Part shown: in pieces, positions 34,573 to 44,828 of the stretch
How positions within the stretch are numbered: the first letter of the stretch is position 1
How the letters are laid out: each line of letters starts with the position of its first letter
Source of the DNA: Roseivirga sp.
Lineage (GTDB): Bacteria; Bacteroidota; Bacteroidia; Cytophagales; Cyclobacteriaceae
DNA: 64,000 nt
Direction: 5' to 3'
Assembly (NCBI GenBank): GCA_021404565.1
Contig: JAAWWF010000004.1
Location: 1 to 64,000 of the forward strand
Translations under genes and position numbers: made by a program
The notes under the pieces: generated by a model
Database searches by the model: none
The model's input: the letters and a program-made list of their open reading frames with translations, nothing else
Told to the model about the DNA's origin: nothing

Positions 34573-35256
34573 ATGGAATTAAACTTAGTTGAAGAGTTCT
34601 TACTTATCGCCCTGGATGACGATAAGGGAGCTTTTGTCATTGATTCTACTCATTTGCATTATGGCTTTGCTGGTGCGGTGTTGTTGGAGCTGGCAGTACG
34701 CGATAAAATCGATATTGACGGAGACTACCTCCACTTAAAAAGCAGCTCGCAGGAGCCTGAGGTAGCGTTGAATATGGCCATTGGCCTTATTATGTCCGGC
34801 ACCAAGACCAAGAAAGTAAAAGACTGGCTGGACACTTTGGCGAAAAAAGCCGGAGAAATGAAGGAGGCTACCCTTCAAAGACTTATCGAAAGGGGAGTGC
34901 TGAGGAAAGAAGAGCATAAAATTCTCTGGATCATTCCTAACAACAAATACCCAACCAGCAACAGCAACCCTGAGAACAAGGTACGTGAGAGACTGAACAA
35001 TGTAATACTCAATGGAGCCCAGTCAGAACCACGCGATGTCATGTTGCTTAGCTTGATTGACGTTTCCGATCTTACCAAAGAGGCCTTCAGAGACCAGTCA
35101 GATTATAAAGAAGTAAAGCGAAAGATCAAGGAGGTTACCGAGGATATCAAAATCAGCCAGGCGATCAACAAAAGTATTCGTGAGATTCAAACCGCCATTA
35201 TGATCTCCATCGCCACTACCATGGTGGTCACCACGGTTATTACGAGTAACAATTAA
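34573..35256 (+). CDS. GPP34 (Golgi phosphoprotein 3-like) family protein
   Basis: This 227-residue protein matches the GPP34 family (Pfam PF05719). LVEEFLLIALDDDKGAF opens the domain, GFAGAVLLELAVRDKIDID follows, then LIERGVLRKEEHKILWI and the RERLNNVILNG block. In eukaryotes the family binds PI4P and glycosyltransferases at the Golgi; bacterial roles are largely undefined. The C-terminal hydrophobic stretch IQTAIMISIATTMVVTTVIT could touch the membrane. Confidence 0.85.
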   Translation: MELNLVEEFLLIALDDDKGAFVIDSTHLHYGFAGAVLLELAVRDKIDIDGDYLHLKSSSQEPEVALNMAIGLIMSGTKTKKVKDWLDTLAKKAGEMKEATLQRLIERGVLRKEEHKILWIIPNNKYPTSNSNPENKVRERLNNVILNGAQSEPRDVMLLSLIDVSDLTKEAFRDQSDYKEVKRKIKEVTEDIKISQAINKSIREIQTAIMISIATTMVVTTVITSNN

Positions 35257-35259
35257 AGT

Positions 35260-35616
35260 TTACCGACTTCTTTTAAGCCTCTCATAAAGTGCTTGCGCCT
35301 CCTCTTCCAGGCTAGGTACAATTTCCTGAAGAGTGTTGATTAGATCGGCACTCATGTGTTGTACTGTGAGCACGTAAATATCATCATCAAATAGGTCACA
35401 TACGAGAAAGTGCTTTGCGGCTGGGTATACCTTGAAACGGCTTGAAATATTGTCGTTGACTTTCAATAGTCTGGGATATTCTTTCAGTAGCTCCAGACAT
35501 TCCTCTATATGACTAAGGTACTGGTTAGCAACATTTTCACCCCATTTTTCAAATGAAAACGTGTAAATATGGTCAAGGTCTTCAAGTGCCCGGTAAGTGA
35601 GCCTTATTTTAGTCAC
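35260..35616 (-). CDS. ParE/RelE-superfamily toxin
   Basis: This 118-residue toxin has the opening KIRLTYRALEDLDHIYTFSFE and a C-terminal DDDIYVLTVQHMSADLI strand-helix. It poisons gyrase if ParE-like or translation if RelE-like; the ParD partner favours ParE. It starts within the antitoxin stop (ATGA overlap, 35613-35616), as expected for a toxin-antitoxin operon. The C-terminal ~20 residues (EEEAQALYERLKRSR) extend past the usual ParE length of ~95-100. Confidence 0.88.
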   Translation of the reverse strand: MTKIRLTYRALEDLDHIYTFSFEKWGENVANQYLSHIEECLELLKEYPRLLKVNDNISSRFKVYPAAKHFLVCDLFDDDIYVLTVQHMSADLINTLQEIVPSLEEEAQALYERLKRSR

Positions 35617-35879
35617 TTTTTAAGCTCCTTATATCGTTTCAGATCAGATTTTAAATCACCGGAGAATTCCAGACTTCTACCTTCTGCTGCATCCTGGTAG
35701 CCCTCAATTATGTTTGCTCTCAATGCGTGCGCCTCCTGACTTCGTTTTTCACGCCTGATCAAATCCCTGACAAACTCACTTGGGGTACTATAGAGTGTAC
35801 CACTTCCCGAGCTTTCGGTTACGAATTTTTTGAGCTCGTCAGTCAAAGGAAGGTTCAGTGAGTTGGATAGTTTAGCCAT
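35613..35879 (-). CDS. ParD-family antitoxin
   Basis: This 88-residue protein has an N-terminal ribbon-helix-helix DNA-binding domain (SNSLNLPLTDELKKFVTESS, then YSTPSEFVRDLIRREKR at residues ~31-47). A charged C-terminal tail wraps the toxin. It neutralises the downstream ParE and autoregulates the operon. It overlaps the toxin gene by four bases. Confidence 0.9.
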   Translation of the reverse strand: MAKLSNSLNLPLTDELKKFVTESSGSGTLYSTPSEFVRDLIRREKRSQEAHALRANIIEGYQDAAEGRSLEFSGDLKSDLKRYKELKK

Positions 35880-35928
35880 AGGGAGATATTTCCTCTAATC
35901 TAATCAGTTATTCAATATTTGTCAATAT

Positions 35929-36027
35929 ATGAATACAAGTGATTTGTTTTACCTCCATCATGGCACCCTTAAGAATGATTACTATGAAGTGCGAAATTCA
36001 GAATGGCCAATTGATGTGAATTTGTAA
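35929..36027 (+). other. Short coding-like frame in the gap upstream of parD
   Basis: A 33-codon frame reads MNTSDLFYLHHGTLKNDYYE followed by VRNSEWPIDVNL and a stop. The composition looks protein-like. It could be a very small gene or the C-terminal remnant of one; in-frame codons extend ten upstream to 35899 before a stop. Family unknown. Confidence 0.25.
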
Positions 36028-36053
36028 ACGAAGGAACATCCAGGTTAAAAGGA

Positions 36054-37598
36054 CTATTTCAACCCTTTAAACTTCTCGCGAACAATGCTTTGAACCGGCT
36101 TGTTTTCGATCTTGCTTTTAAGCCAGGAGAGGATGTCGAGGTAGAGGAAGGGCCTTCGTTCAAAGAGATCATCATTGAGAGGAGCCAGCCGGTCGTGAAG
36201 ATCCTGAAACTCCTTTTTGAGTTCATCCGGCTTGATTTTTCCCGATTTTCGCAGAAACTGAAAGATTTCCTTTTGTACTGCCTGCTGATCGTTCATTTTA
36301 CCGATGAACTGGAAAGTTGATTTAATCTGGTACTCCAGCTGAAAATCCTGACCTTCCTCAAAATGGGCGATGAGGTTAAGAATCCGGGCAAAGCAGTGAA
36401 TGTCTTCCCTGAGATTCACATCTTTGAAATAGACGATCTGATTGAGGTAGAAAATGGCCCTGCGATAGTTCGCATTGCCAAAATAAAGAGAGGCAATTTT
36501 GTAGTAAAACATCAGCACCCTTTCAGGGTCTATTTTTCCTTCGTACTGCTTCAGTTTATCCAGAATTTCAGGAATCAATTCAACGCCAGTGTCAAAGCTT
36601 CCCTCCATAAAATGCTTGTTCACTTTGGAGATGTAGAGAAACTTGAAGACCAGTATTTCTGTATTAAGATCTCTGACAATATTCTTGTTCCGGGCCAGAG
36701 TTTCTACCTCTTCAATGGCCTCGCAAAGTCGGCTGTAATACTGTAATTGAAAGAGGGCTCCTAAAAGGTTCTGATAGCCCTTAATAAACTGTACGGACTG
36801 TTTTTCAGCCATTTCAGGGTTTGCCTTAAACAGATTTACCCAGGCCTGGGCATGTTTAAAAGTGTTCGGAAAATTCTGAACTATTTTGTTGTACCATACA
36901 TGACACTGATGGTAGTACAGTTGCTCGTAGAAGCTAAGATTTTCCAGCTTTACCTCAGGCAGGTTTTTCCTGAAATATTCACTTACCTCATTAAAGTCAG
37001 CTTCATCACGGGCATAGCCCTTTTTCAGAAACAGGCTGTAGAGGTTGAGGGTCAGATTAGAAAGCTGATGAGAGGAGGTGATGATCTTAGCGGTTTCATC
37101 GACCTCACGCGTCAGCGCCTCTGCCCGGTTTTCAATACTTCGGGTGATGTATTGTGACTCAATAAGCTTCTCAAACTCCATTACTTCCAGGCTGATTGTG
37201 AAGTGCTTGTTTTCTATTGCCACGTGCTTTGTGCGGTCGAGTAATTTGAGTGCCTGCTTATAAAATCCCTTGTTGTAAAGCACCTTGGCGTGGTCGAGGT
37301 TTTCACGCAATTGAATGTCCAGATTCTGTCCGATATGGTAGTGCCGCAGACTCGATAAAATCTGCTTATAGAGGTTAGCTTTTTGATTCGAAAACTGAAT
37401 TTTTTTTATGCTCGGGACCTTCTTCAGAATGGCCTGATCATCATAACGCTTCATCGATTCCATAGCATCGAAGAGCTTGATGAATTTCACATCCTCCGTA
37501 TTGCCACTTCGGTTCACAAAGAGTCTGAAGTGACGCTTTTCCGTTTTGGTAAGCGACTTTATCAGGTCAAAAAGGGGATCTCTTTTCTGGTTTGCCAT
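36054..37598 (-). CDS. Large helical protein of Bacteroidota, unknown function
   Basis: This 514-residue cytoplasmic protein has no signal peptide or membrane segment. It is almost entirely helical with TPR-like spacing (LDHAKVLYNKGFYKQALKLL at ~105-124, KIASLYFGNANYRRAIFYLN at ~370-389). The N-terminus DLIKSLTKTEKRHFRLFVNR is a conserved block I associate with unannotated Bacteroidota proteins. It is likely a scaffold; the partner is unknown. It is divergent from leuA. Confidence 0.7.
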   Translation of the reverse strand: MANQKRDPLFDLIKSLTKTEKRHFRLFVNRSGNTEDVKFIKLFDAMESMKRYDDQAILKKVPSIKKIQFSNQKANLYKQILSSLRHYHIGQNLDIQLRENLDHAKVLYNKGFYKQALKLLDRTKHVAIENKHFTISLEVMEFEKLIESQYITRSIENRAEALTREVDETAKIITSSHQLSNLTLNLYSLFLKKGYARDEADFNEVSEYFRKNLPEVKLENLSFYEQLYYHQCHVWYNKIVQNFPNTFKHAQAWVNLFKANPEMAEKQSVQFIKGYQNLLGALFQLQYYSRLCEAIEEVETLARNKNIVRDLNTEILVFKFLYISKVNKHFMEGSFDTGVELIPEILDKLKQYEGKIDPERVLMFYYKIASLYFGNANYRRAIFYLNQIVYFKDVNLREDIHCFARILNLIAHFEEGQDFQLEYQIKSTFQFIGKMNDQQAVQKEIFQFLRKSGKIKPDELKKEFQDLHDRLAPLNDDLFERRPFLYLDILSWLKSKIENKPVQSIVREKFKGLK

Positions 37599-37770
37599 TG
37601 TATTTGGTGTACTATTAAACGTCTGGTAATCAGTTTTTTATAGTAAAAGTAACTTCAAATTGAAATAGTAGAAGTCAAGCCTTCTCGTATGGTCGGGCAG
37701 AGAAAGCATTTTATATTCATTTGATTAAGAGAAAAGAGACTAGAGTAATCGAATAGAGACCAAATAAACG

Positions 37771-38934
37771 ATGGATCGACAAAAAATACAAATCTTTGAC
37801 ACGACACTCCGGGATGGAGAGCAGGTGCCGGGTTGTAAGCTGAACACCAAAGAAAAAGTGGATGTAGCCAAGCGACTGGAAGCCCTGGGAGTGGATGTTA
37901 TTGAGGCTGGCTTTCCTATTTCAAGCCCCGGTGACTTTGAGTCAGTTGCGGCAATTGCCGCTGTAGTAAAAGAAGCTACAGTTTGTGGACTGAGCCGTGC
38001 TGTTGAGAAAGACATAATCACTGCTGCTGATTCCCTGACGGGGGCTAAAAGGCCAAGAATTCATACGGGAATCGGTACTTCTGAGTCCCATATCAAATAC
38101 AAGCTTCAGACTACTCCGGAAAAGATAGTGGAGAGGGCTGTAGCAGCTGTAAAGCTGGCTAAAAGCTTTGTGGAAGATGTTGAATTTTACGCTGAAGATG
38201 CCGGTCGTACAGACAATGCTTTTCTGGCTTATGTGTGTGAGCAGGCTGTAAAGGCAGGGGCAACCGTGCTGAATATCCCTGATACCACAGGTTACTGTTT
38301 GCCAGAGGAGTATGGTGCGAAAATCAAGTACCTGAAAGAAAATGTAAAAGGTGTGCACAATGTTGCCCTTTCTACCCACTGTCACAATGATCTGGGTATG
38401 GCAACTGCCAACTCAATTGCCGGGGTAGTCAATGGTGCTACCCAAATTGAGTGTACCATTAACGGTATAGGAGAGCGAGCTGGCAATACGGCTTTGGAAG
38501 AGGTAGTGATGGTGCTCAGACAGCATCCCGATCTGCTTAAATACACTGGTGTTGACACAAAGCAACTAAATGACCTTTCAAGGTATGTATCCGATACCAT
38601 GAGAGTACCGGTACAGCCTAATAAGGCCATTGTAGGTGCTAATGCTTTTGCACATTCCTCGGGGATTCACCAGGACGGTGTCATCAAGAAGAGAGAAACT
38701 TATGAAATAATCGACCCTAAAGATGTAGGTGTCGACCATTCGTCCATAGTATTGACTGCGAGAAGTGGCCGCGCGGCCTTAGCTTACCGCATGAAAAATA
38801 TTGGACATGAATTGACAAGAGACGAACTTGACGTTTTCTACGCAGGCTTTCTGAAAGTAGCGGATGAAAAGAAGGAGGTAAAAGACGAAGATCTTCACCA
38901 GTTAGTCGAGTCAACCGTAAAAGTGGCAGTTTGA
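37771..38934 (+). CDS. leuA: 2-isopropylmalate synthase, short form
   Basis: This enzyme condenses acetyl-CoA with 2-oxoisovalerate, the first step of leucine synthesis. HMGL-like TIM-barrel motifs are present: [13 protein letters not shown] (9-21) and the metal-binding HCHND near 203. At 387 residues it ends shortly after the barrel and accessory domain and has no room for the LeuA dimer (allosteric) domain of ~500-residue enzymes. Feedback inhibition by leucine of the classical kind is therefore unlikely. Context with leuCDB argues against homocitrate or citramalate synthase. It is the first gene of leuACDB; the next gene starts one base after its stop. Confidence 0.92.
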   Translation: MDRQKIQIFDTTLRDGEQVPGCKLNTKEKVDVAKRLEALGVDVIEAGFPISSPGDFESVAAIAAVVKEATVCGLSRAVEKDIITAADSLTGAKRPRIHTGIGTSESHIKYKLQTTPEKIVERAVAAVKLAKSFVEDVEFYAEDAGRTDNAFLAYVCEQAVKAGATVLNIPDTTGYCLPEEYGAKIKYLKENVKGVHNVALSTHCHNDLGMATANSIAGVVNGATQIECTINGIGERAGNTALEEVVMVLRQHPDLLKYTGVDTKQLNDLSRYVSDTMRVPVQPNKAIVGANAFAHSSGIHQDGVIKKRETYEIIDPKDVGVDHSSIVLTARSGRAALAYRMKNIGHELTRDELDVFYAGFLKVADEKKEVKDEDLHQLVESTVKVAV

Positions 38935-38935
38935 G

Positions 38936-40330
38936 ATGGCAAAGACCTTATTTGACAAAGTCTGGGATGCCCATGTGGTAAAACAGCTCGAGGGCAACAT
39001 AGATGTTCTGTATATCGACAGGCATCTGATTCACGAAGTAACCAGCCCTCAGGCCTTTGCTGAGCTGGAAAATCGGAATCTACCGCTCTTTAGAAAAGAT
39101 CAGATGGTGGCAACACCAGATCATAATGTACCTACCGAAAATCAGCATCTGCCTATTAAAGATGCGCTTTCAAAACATCAGGTAGATACGCTGATAGAAA
39201 ATTGTGAGAAGTTCAATGTAGAACTTTATGGCTTGGGGCACCCTTTTCAGGGAATTGTGCACGTAATAGGACCTGAACTGGGTGTCACCCTACCCGGCCG
39301 TACCATGGTATGTGGTGACAGTCATACCTCTACGCATGGAGCCTTTGGAGCCATTGCTTTTGGTATTGGCACCAGCCAGGTGGCTCAGGTCATGGCAAGC
39401 CAGTGTTTGCTGCAGACAAGGCCAAAAACCATGCGCATTACGGTAAATGGTGAATTGCCAACGGGTGTACTGGCCAAAGACATTATCCTTTACATCATCG
39501 CTCAGCTCACCGCAGCAGGCGGTACAGGTTACTTTGTGGAATATGCCGGCTCAGCCATTGAGTCTCTCTCTATGGAGGCCCGTATGACCATCTGCAATAT
39601 GAGTATTGAGATGGGCGCAAGAGGAGGGATGATAGCTCCGGATCAGACAACTTTCGACTATATCGAAGGACGCGAGTTTGCTCCACAAGGTGAAGAATTT
39701 GAGAAGGCAGTAGCCTATTGGAAGACTCTGAAGACCGATGAAGGTGCTTCATTCGATAAGGAATATACTTACGAGGCTGCTGATATCGCACCCATGATTA
39801 CCTACGGTACCAATCCCGGAATGGGCATTAAGATTTCCGGCAATGTACCCGATAAACTGGGAGAGGGTAGCCAGGACAGTTTTCGTAAGTCGCTGGATTA
39901 TATGGGCTTCAATCCCGGAGAATCTTTGCTGGGCAAAGAAGTCAACTGGGTTTTTATCGGTAGCTGTACCAATTCAAGAATCGAAGACCTGCGCATAGTT
40001 GCTGACTATGTAAAAGGTAAGAGAAAGGCTGATGGTGTCAATGCCATGATAGTACCTGGTTCGAAACAGGTGGAGAAGCAAGCCATTGCAGAAGGTCTGG
40101 ATAAAGTATTAACCGAGGCTGGGTTTGTATTGAGAGAACCCGGCTGTTCGGCTTGTTTGGGGATGAATGAAGACAAAGTTCCCGCAGGTGAATACTGCGT
40201 TTCCACCTCGAACAGAAATTTTGAGGGACGACAAGGTCCGGGAGCAAGAACTCTGTTGGCCAGCCCACTGGTGGCAGCCATTACGGCTGTGGAAGGAAAG
40301 ATTGTAGACATTAGCAAACACCTGAATTAA
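38936..40330 (+). CDS. leuC: 3-isopropylmalate dehydratase large subunit
   Basis: This 464-residue aconitase-family subunit holds a [4Fe-4S] cluster. Cluster cysteines are visible in [13 protein letters not shown] and in CSACLGMN. The N-terminus has [14 protein letters not shown] and the [14 protein letters not shown] motif. With LeuD it isomerises 2- to 3-isopropylmalate in the cytoplasm. It is separated by one base from leuA and leuD, so all are on one transcript. Confidence 0.97.
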   Translation: MAKTLFDKVWDAHVVKQLEGNIDVLYIDRHLIHEVTSPQAFAELENRNLPLFRKDQMVATPDHNVPTENQHLPIKDALSKHQVDTLIENCEKFNVELYGLGHPFQGIVHVIGPELGVTLPGRTMVCGDSHTSTHGAFGAIAFGIGTSQVAQVMASQCLLQTRPKTMRITVNGELPTGVLAKDIILYIIAQLTAAGGTGYFVEYAGSAIESLSMEARMTICNMSIEMGARGGMIAPDQTTFDYIEGREFAPQGEEFEKAVAYWKTLKTDEGASFDKEYTYEAADIAPMITYGTNPGMGIKISGNVPDKLGEGSQDSFRKSLDYMGFNPGESLLGKEVNWVFIGSCTNSRIEDLRIVADYVKGKRKADGVNAMIVPGSKQVEKQAIAEGLDKVLTEAGFVLREPGCSACLGMNEDKVPAGEYCVSTSNRNFEGRQGPGARTLLASPLVAAITAVEGKIVDISKHLN

Positions 40331-40331
40331 G

Positions 40332-40919
40332 ATGGAGAAATTTAGCAGAATAGTATCGACTGCAGTGCCATTGCCCAATGAGGATGTGGATACTGATCAG
40401 ATCATACCGGCCAGATTCTTAAAGGCCACCTCCAGGGAAGGGTTTGGTGATAACCTTTTCAGAGATTGGAGATATAATAATGACAATACAGCCAAGGCGG
40501 ACTTTGTATTGAACAATCCGACCTATTCAGGACAGGTGTTGGTAGCTGGCAGAAATTTCGGATGCGGGTCATCCAGAGAGCATGCTGCCTGGGCCTTATT
40601 CGATTATGGCTTCAGGGTAGTGGTGTCCAGCTTCTTTGCTGATATTTTTAAAGGAAACGCTCTTGGAAATGGCTTGCTTCCGGTTCAAGTGTCAGATGAA
40701 TATCTGGCAGCACTGATTGCAGCTGTCAAAGCCGATCCTGAGACAGAAGTAACAGTAGAATTGCAAGCACAAACCATTAGTTTCAATGGGAACGAAGCTT
40801 CTTTTGAAGTAAATGCCTATAAAAAGGAATGTATGCTCAATGGCTACGATGACATTGATTATCTGGTAAGTATAAAAGACGAAATAGAGGCCTTTGAAGC
40901 CTCAGCAATAACAATATAA
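40332..40919 (+). CDS. leuD: 3-isopropylmalate dehydratase small subunit
   Basis: This 195-residue swivelling subunit carries the substrate-binding motif [17 protein letters not shown] (~77-93) and the N-terminal [16 protein letters not shown]. It partners LeuC. Its TAA shares one base with the ATG of leuB (TAATG at 40917-40921), a translational-coupling arrangement. Confidence 0.97.
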   Translation: MEKFSRIVSTAVPLPNEDVDTDQIIPARFLKATSREGFGDNLFRDWRYNNDNTAKADFVLNNPTYSGQVLVAGRNFGCGSSREHAAWALFDYGFRVVVSSFFADIFKGNALGNGLLPVQVSDEYLAALIAAVKADPETEVTVELQAQTISFNGNEASFEVNAYKKECMLNGYDDIDYLVSIKDEIEAFEASAITI

Positions 40920-42031
40920 TGGGAGTGAAGAAGAAAATTGGAATGTTACCCGGTGACGGAATTGGTCCCGAGGTAGTAGCAGAAGGTAGAAAGGTACTGG
41001 AGGCAATTGCAGAACGCTTTGGGCACAGTTTTGAGTTTTCCTACGGTGATGTGGGAGCGGTGGCTATTGACAATACAGGTACTCCGCTACCGGATGAAAC
41101 CCTGGCCGTTTGCGAGCAGTCAGATGCCTTTCTGTTTGGAGCCATTGGCGATCCCAAATACGACAATGACCCTTCAGCCAAGGTACGACCTGAGCAAGGT
41201 TTACTGAAGCTGAGAAAGAGCCTCGGGTTATTTGCTAATATCAGACCTGTCACCGCCTATGACAGTCTTTTACACATGTCACCCCTGAAGGTAGACCGTG
41301 TGAAAGGAGCTGACTTTGTGGTATACAGAGAACTGACAGGAGGAATCTACTTCGGTGAAAAAGGCAGGACAGAAGATGGTGCATATGACCATTGTACCTA
41401 CTCCAATTATGAAATCGACAGGATTGCTCATCTGGCCTTTAAATCTGCCGAGAACAGAAATAAGAAGGTAACACTCATCGACAAGGCCAATGTGCTGGAA
41501 ACTTCCCGACTGTGGAGAGAACGTGTAACGGCCATTGCAAAGGATTACCCAGAAGTAACGCTGGAAGCCATGTTTGTGGATAACGCTGCCATGCAGATGA
41601 TCCAGAACCCCAAGCAGTTTGATGTGATTCTGACAGAAAATATGTTTGGTGACATTATATCTGATGAGGCCAGTGTAATAGGAGGCTCTTTGGGGCTACT
41701 ACCTTCGGCTTCCATTGGCGACAAAACAGGGATGTTCGAACCAATTCATGGTTCTTACCCTCAAGCTGCAGGGAAAAATATTGCGAATCCCTTAGCTACC
41801 ATTCTTTCAGTGGCCATGCTGCTGGATCATATTGGTTTAATAGATGAAGCAATCGAAGTGAGACAGGCAGTAAATGCTTCTCTTAGAAATGGCCTGGTAA
41901 CAGAAGACCTGGCTAAAAATCAGGGATACGGCACAGATAGGGTAGGAGACTTTATTGTGAACTGTATCCTGGATGGAGAAGAGTCTGGTTCTCAGAGTAA
42001 TATAGAAGCAGGTTTGAGTACAATCATTTAA
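40919..42031 (+). CDS. leuB: 3-isopropylmalate dehydrogenase
   Basis: This 370-residue NAD-dependent decarboxylating dehydrogenase makes 4-methyl-2-oxopentanoate. Motifs are LPGDGIGPEVVAEG near the start, YRELTGGIYFG (phosphorylated-loop and substrate region), TLIDKANVLETSRLW and NMFGDIISDEAS, followed by EPIHGSYPQAAGKNIANP. The length is normal. It is the last gene of leuACDB and is followed by a strong terminator at 42069. Confidence 0.97.
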   Translation: MGVKKKIGMLPGDGIGPEVVAEGRKVLEAIAERFGHSFEFSYGDVGAVAIDNTGTPLPDETLAVCEQSDAFLFGAIGDPKYDNDPSAKVRPEQGLLKLRKSLGLFANIRPVTAYDSLLHMSPLKVDRVKGADFVVYRELTGGIYFGEKGRTEDGAYDHCTYSNYEIDRIAHLAFKSAENRNKKVTLIDKANVLETSRLWRERVTAIAKDYPEVTLEAMFVDNAAMQMIQNPKQFDVILTENMFGDIISDEASVIGGSLGLLPSASIGDKTGMFEPIHGSYPQAAGKNIANPLATILSVAMLLDHIGLIDEAIEVRQAVNASLRNGLVTEDLAKNQGYGTDRVGDFIVNCILDGEESGSQSNIEAGLSTII

Positions 42032-42068
42032 TACCAGTTCATATTTATTTCGTTTAGATAGTTTGTTG

Positions 42069-42100
42069 AATTCCCGGCCATTGGTCGGGAATTTTTTTTT
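42069..42100 (+). terminator. Rho-independent terminator of the leuACDB operon
   Basis: aattcccg and cgggaatt form a perfect stem, extended by GCC/GGT pairing around an att loop, directly followed by a run of nine T. It lies 38 bases after the leuB stop. Confidence 0.88.
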
Positions 42101-42172
42101 GGCCAAAAGATTAAACTCTTTATTTATTTTGGTTTTAGGAAACATATTGTAAACCCTTACCGTCTAAGCATT

Positions 42173-44821
42173 ATGAGCAAGCCTGTTAATCCCCCGCCAC
42201 GATGGCCTTTTTGGTTGCTTGAGCGTTTGTGCTCCCCCTATCAATTGGAAATATTGTACGGTGATGTATGTGAGGTCTTTTACAGACGGGTAGCTAAATC
42301 TGGCAGGTTCTGGGCTGTTATACTTTTTTACCGCGATGCTTTCAGCCTGATCCGTCCCTATGCTCTAAAAAAATCAGAACCCTATTCCTCAAGCTCAAAC
42401 CCCTTTACCATGCTCCATCTCTACTTCAGAACAGGTTACAGATCCCTGATTAAAAACAAACTCAGTTCATTTATCAATCTGGTGGGATTGGTGGCAGGCA
42501 TGACAGCCGTCCTGCTCATTGCACAGTATGCCGTGCATGAATTGAACTATGACAAATTTCATGAGCGGTCGGAAGGTATTTACCGCCTCACTTTTAACCG
42601 AACTATTGAGAATGAGAAGGTTTTTGATGCCGCTACTACTTTTTTGCCCATGGGGCCCGAGCTGCTTGACAAGTTTCCTGAGGTTGAAAATCAGGTAAGG
42701 TTTTATTACCCATTTACCCATGGCCAGATTAAAATTGGCGAAGCGCTCTTTAACCAGGAAAAACCCACTTTTGCAGACCCTGGCTACTTCGAGGTCTTTT
42801 CGAATCAGCTCATATCAGGAGACCCAGGTAGCGCCCTGAGCTCTCCCAATAGCATCATTTTATCGGAAGAACTCGCACGCACTTACTTTGGGAATAGTGA
42901 TCCGGTTGGTCAGGTAATGGAATTCTCATTTGAAGATGGTGCGGCCCGACTTCAGGTGTCAGGAGTATTGGAAAACCCCAGGGCAGACTCCCATCTCAGG
43001 CTGCATATGCTCATTTCTATGAGTACGCTCGATCAATGGCCTACTTTCAAACAAAGCGAGTGGTTTTTGCCTTTTTATCACACCTACCTGCTGATCAATA
43101 ATCAGGCTGACCTGTCTGATTTTGAGACAAGGGCTTCGGATTTATTAAAATCAAACAGGGCGAACGTGATGGAAAAAGGGGTAGATGAGGGAGTTGAGCT
43201 ACAGGCCCTGGAAGATATACATCTGGACTCTGACCTGGAGTTTGAACTCTTTGAGAACGGAAACCGTGCCGCGGTAAACCTCCTGGTGGGTGTGGCAGCC
43301 ATGATCTTGTTAATCGCCTACCTTAATTATGTAAACCTTGCCACCGCCCGATCTGTCAAGCGAGCGAAGGAGGTAGGGGTGAGAAAAGTGATGGGCTCTG
43401 GAAAAGTACAGCTGATTTATCAGTTCTTATCAGAGTCCCTGCTCTTAAGCTACCTCGCGCTGGGGGTGTCTTTGCTGCTGCTGTTTGCATTGGTTCCTTA
43501 CTTTTCTGACCTGGTCAACAAGGAATTTTCAATCACAACTCAGAAGGGTTTCTGGTTGGGCGTATTGAGTGCGACTACGCTGGGAGCCGTGATTTCAGGA
43601 ATTTATCCAGCCTTTGTGTTGTCTTCCTTCAACCCTGTTTCCATTCTTAAAGGCAATCTGGCAGGTACTGGCCGTGGGAGTAGGCTGAGAAAGGTGTTGG
43701 TCACATTCCAATTCATGATTTCTGTGGGGTTGATTGGAGGCACTATGTTGCTTTTGGACCAGACTGGCTTTCTGATGAATAAGAACCTGGGCTTTGCGGC
43801 AGATCAGGTGATGGTAGTCAATGCCCCCAGAAACATGGCAAGCAGTAACTACCTGACAACGGTGAGTTCATTCTCCTCAGCACTGGAAGACCTGCCTGGT
43901 GTTAATTCATTTACCCATAGCGGAAGTATTCCGGGTAAAACACTGGCCTCAGGCACTTTTAAGAAAAAGGGAGATGTGGCCAATGAGCCAGTGTCCGTAC
44001 AACTCAATACTACCGATATAGGCTATTTTGAGACCTATGAACTTGACTTTGTAGCTGGCCGAGCATTTAGCAAAGAGATACTAACGGATAGAGCTGGTCT
44101 GATTCTGAACGAAGCAGCGTTGAAAGCGCTGAGATTTGAAAATGCTGAAGAAGCACTCACCGGTAAGGTAGAAGCCTTTGGCAATTCCAGGGAATTCAAT
44201 GTGCTGGGTGTAGTCAGAGACTACCATCATTCCTCTCTTAAGGAGTCGTACGAGCCCATCATTTTTGCCTACATGCCGAACAGGACGATCTATTTCAGTT
44301 TTAACCTTGATACTGATAATCTCCTGACGACCATTGGTTCCATAGAAACCTTGATGGGTACATGGTTTCCTGACAGCCCCTTTGACTATACTTTTCTCGA
44401 TCAGGCTTTTGACGCAGAGTTTAAATCGGAGCTGGTGTATGCCAGCGTATTTAAGTCATTTGCTGTGCTTTCGATATTGCTGGGAAGTCTGGGACTATTC
44501 GGTTTAGTTTCGTTTTTGGCCAGTCAGAAGCTAAAGGAAATAAGTATCAGAAAAGTGCTGGGAGCCGGGGGAGGTGACATTTTAAAGATGCTCTCGGGCT
44601 CCTTCTTAATGCCGCTTGCCATCGGCTGCATTTTGGCATGGAGCACCTTGTATTATGGTGGAGGACAATGGTTGCAAAGCTATCCGTTTCATATTGATTT
44701 GGGCCTGAAATTTTTCGCTATACCAGCAGTCATTGTGTTAGCCCTTGGCGCGATAACGGTGGGATATCAGGCCTATCGGGCCACCGCCAATGAACCGACA
44801 AAAGCATTAAGAAGCGAATAA
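42173..44821 (+). CDS. FtsX/MacB-type ABC transporter permease, second copy
   Basis: This is an 882-residue paralogue of the permease at 27277. The same architecture is seen: a cytoplasmic prefix (1-80, YQLEILYGDVCEVFYRRVAK), then TM1 after LIKNKLSSFINLVGLVAGM, MacB-like periplasmic domain, FtsX core (RSVKRAKEVGVRKVMGSGKV), second periplasmic domain and C-terminal FtsX (QKLKEISIRKVLGAGGGDIL). No ATPase is adjacent. A PadR gene follows seven bases downstream, the reverse gene order of the first pair. The substrate is unknown. Confidence 0.9.
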   Translation: MSKPVNPPPRWPFWLLERLCSPYQLEILYGDVCEVFYRRVAKSGRFWAVILFYRDAFSLIRPYALKKSEPYSSSSNPFTMLHLYFRTGYRSLIKNKLSSFINLVGLVAGMTAVLLIAQYAVHELNYDKFHERSEGIYRLTFNRTIENEKVFDAATTFLPMGPELLDKFPEVENQVRFYYPFTHGQIKIGEALFNQEKPTFADPGYFEVFSNQLISGDPGSALSSPNSIILSEELARTYFGNSDPVGQVMEFSFEDGAARLQVSGVLENPRADSHLRLHMLISMSTLDQWPTFKQSEWFLPFYHTYLLINNQADLSDFETRASDLLKSNRANVMEKGVDEGVELQALEDIHLDSDLEFELFENGNRAAVNLLVGVAAMILLIAYLNYVNLATARSVKRAKEVGVRKVMGSGKVQLIYQFLSESLLLSYLALGVSLLLLFALVPYFSDLVNKEFSITTQKGFWLGVLSATTLGAVISGIYPAFVLSSFNPVSILKGNLAGTGRGSRLRKVLVTFQFMISVGLIGGTMLLLDQTGFLMNKNLGFAADQVMVVNAPRNMASSNYLTTVSSFSSALEDLPGVNSFTHSGSIPGKTLASGTFKKKGDVANEPVSVQLNTTDIGYFETYELDFVAGRAFSKEILTDRAGLILNEAALKALRFENAEEALTGKVEAFGNSREFNVLGVVRDYHHSSLKESYEPIIFAYMPNRTIYFSFNLDTDNLLTTIGSIETLMGTWFPDSPFDYTFLDQAFDAEFKSELVYASVFKSFAVLSILLGSLGLFGLVSFLASQKLKEISIRKVLGAGGGDILKMLSGSFLMPLAIGCILAWSTLYYGGGQWLQSYPFHIDLGLKFFAIPAVIVLALGAITVGYQAYRATANEPTKALRSE

Positions 44822-44828
44822 AAAGACT

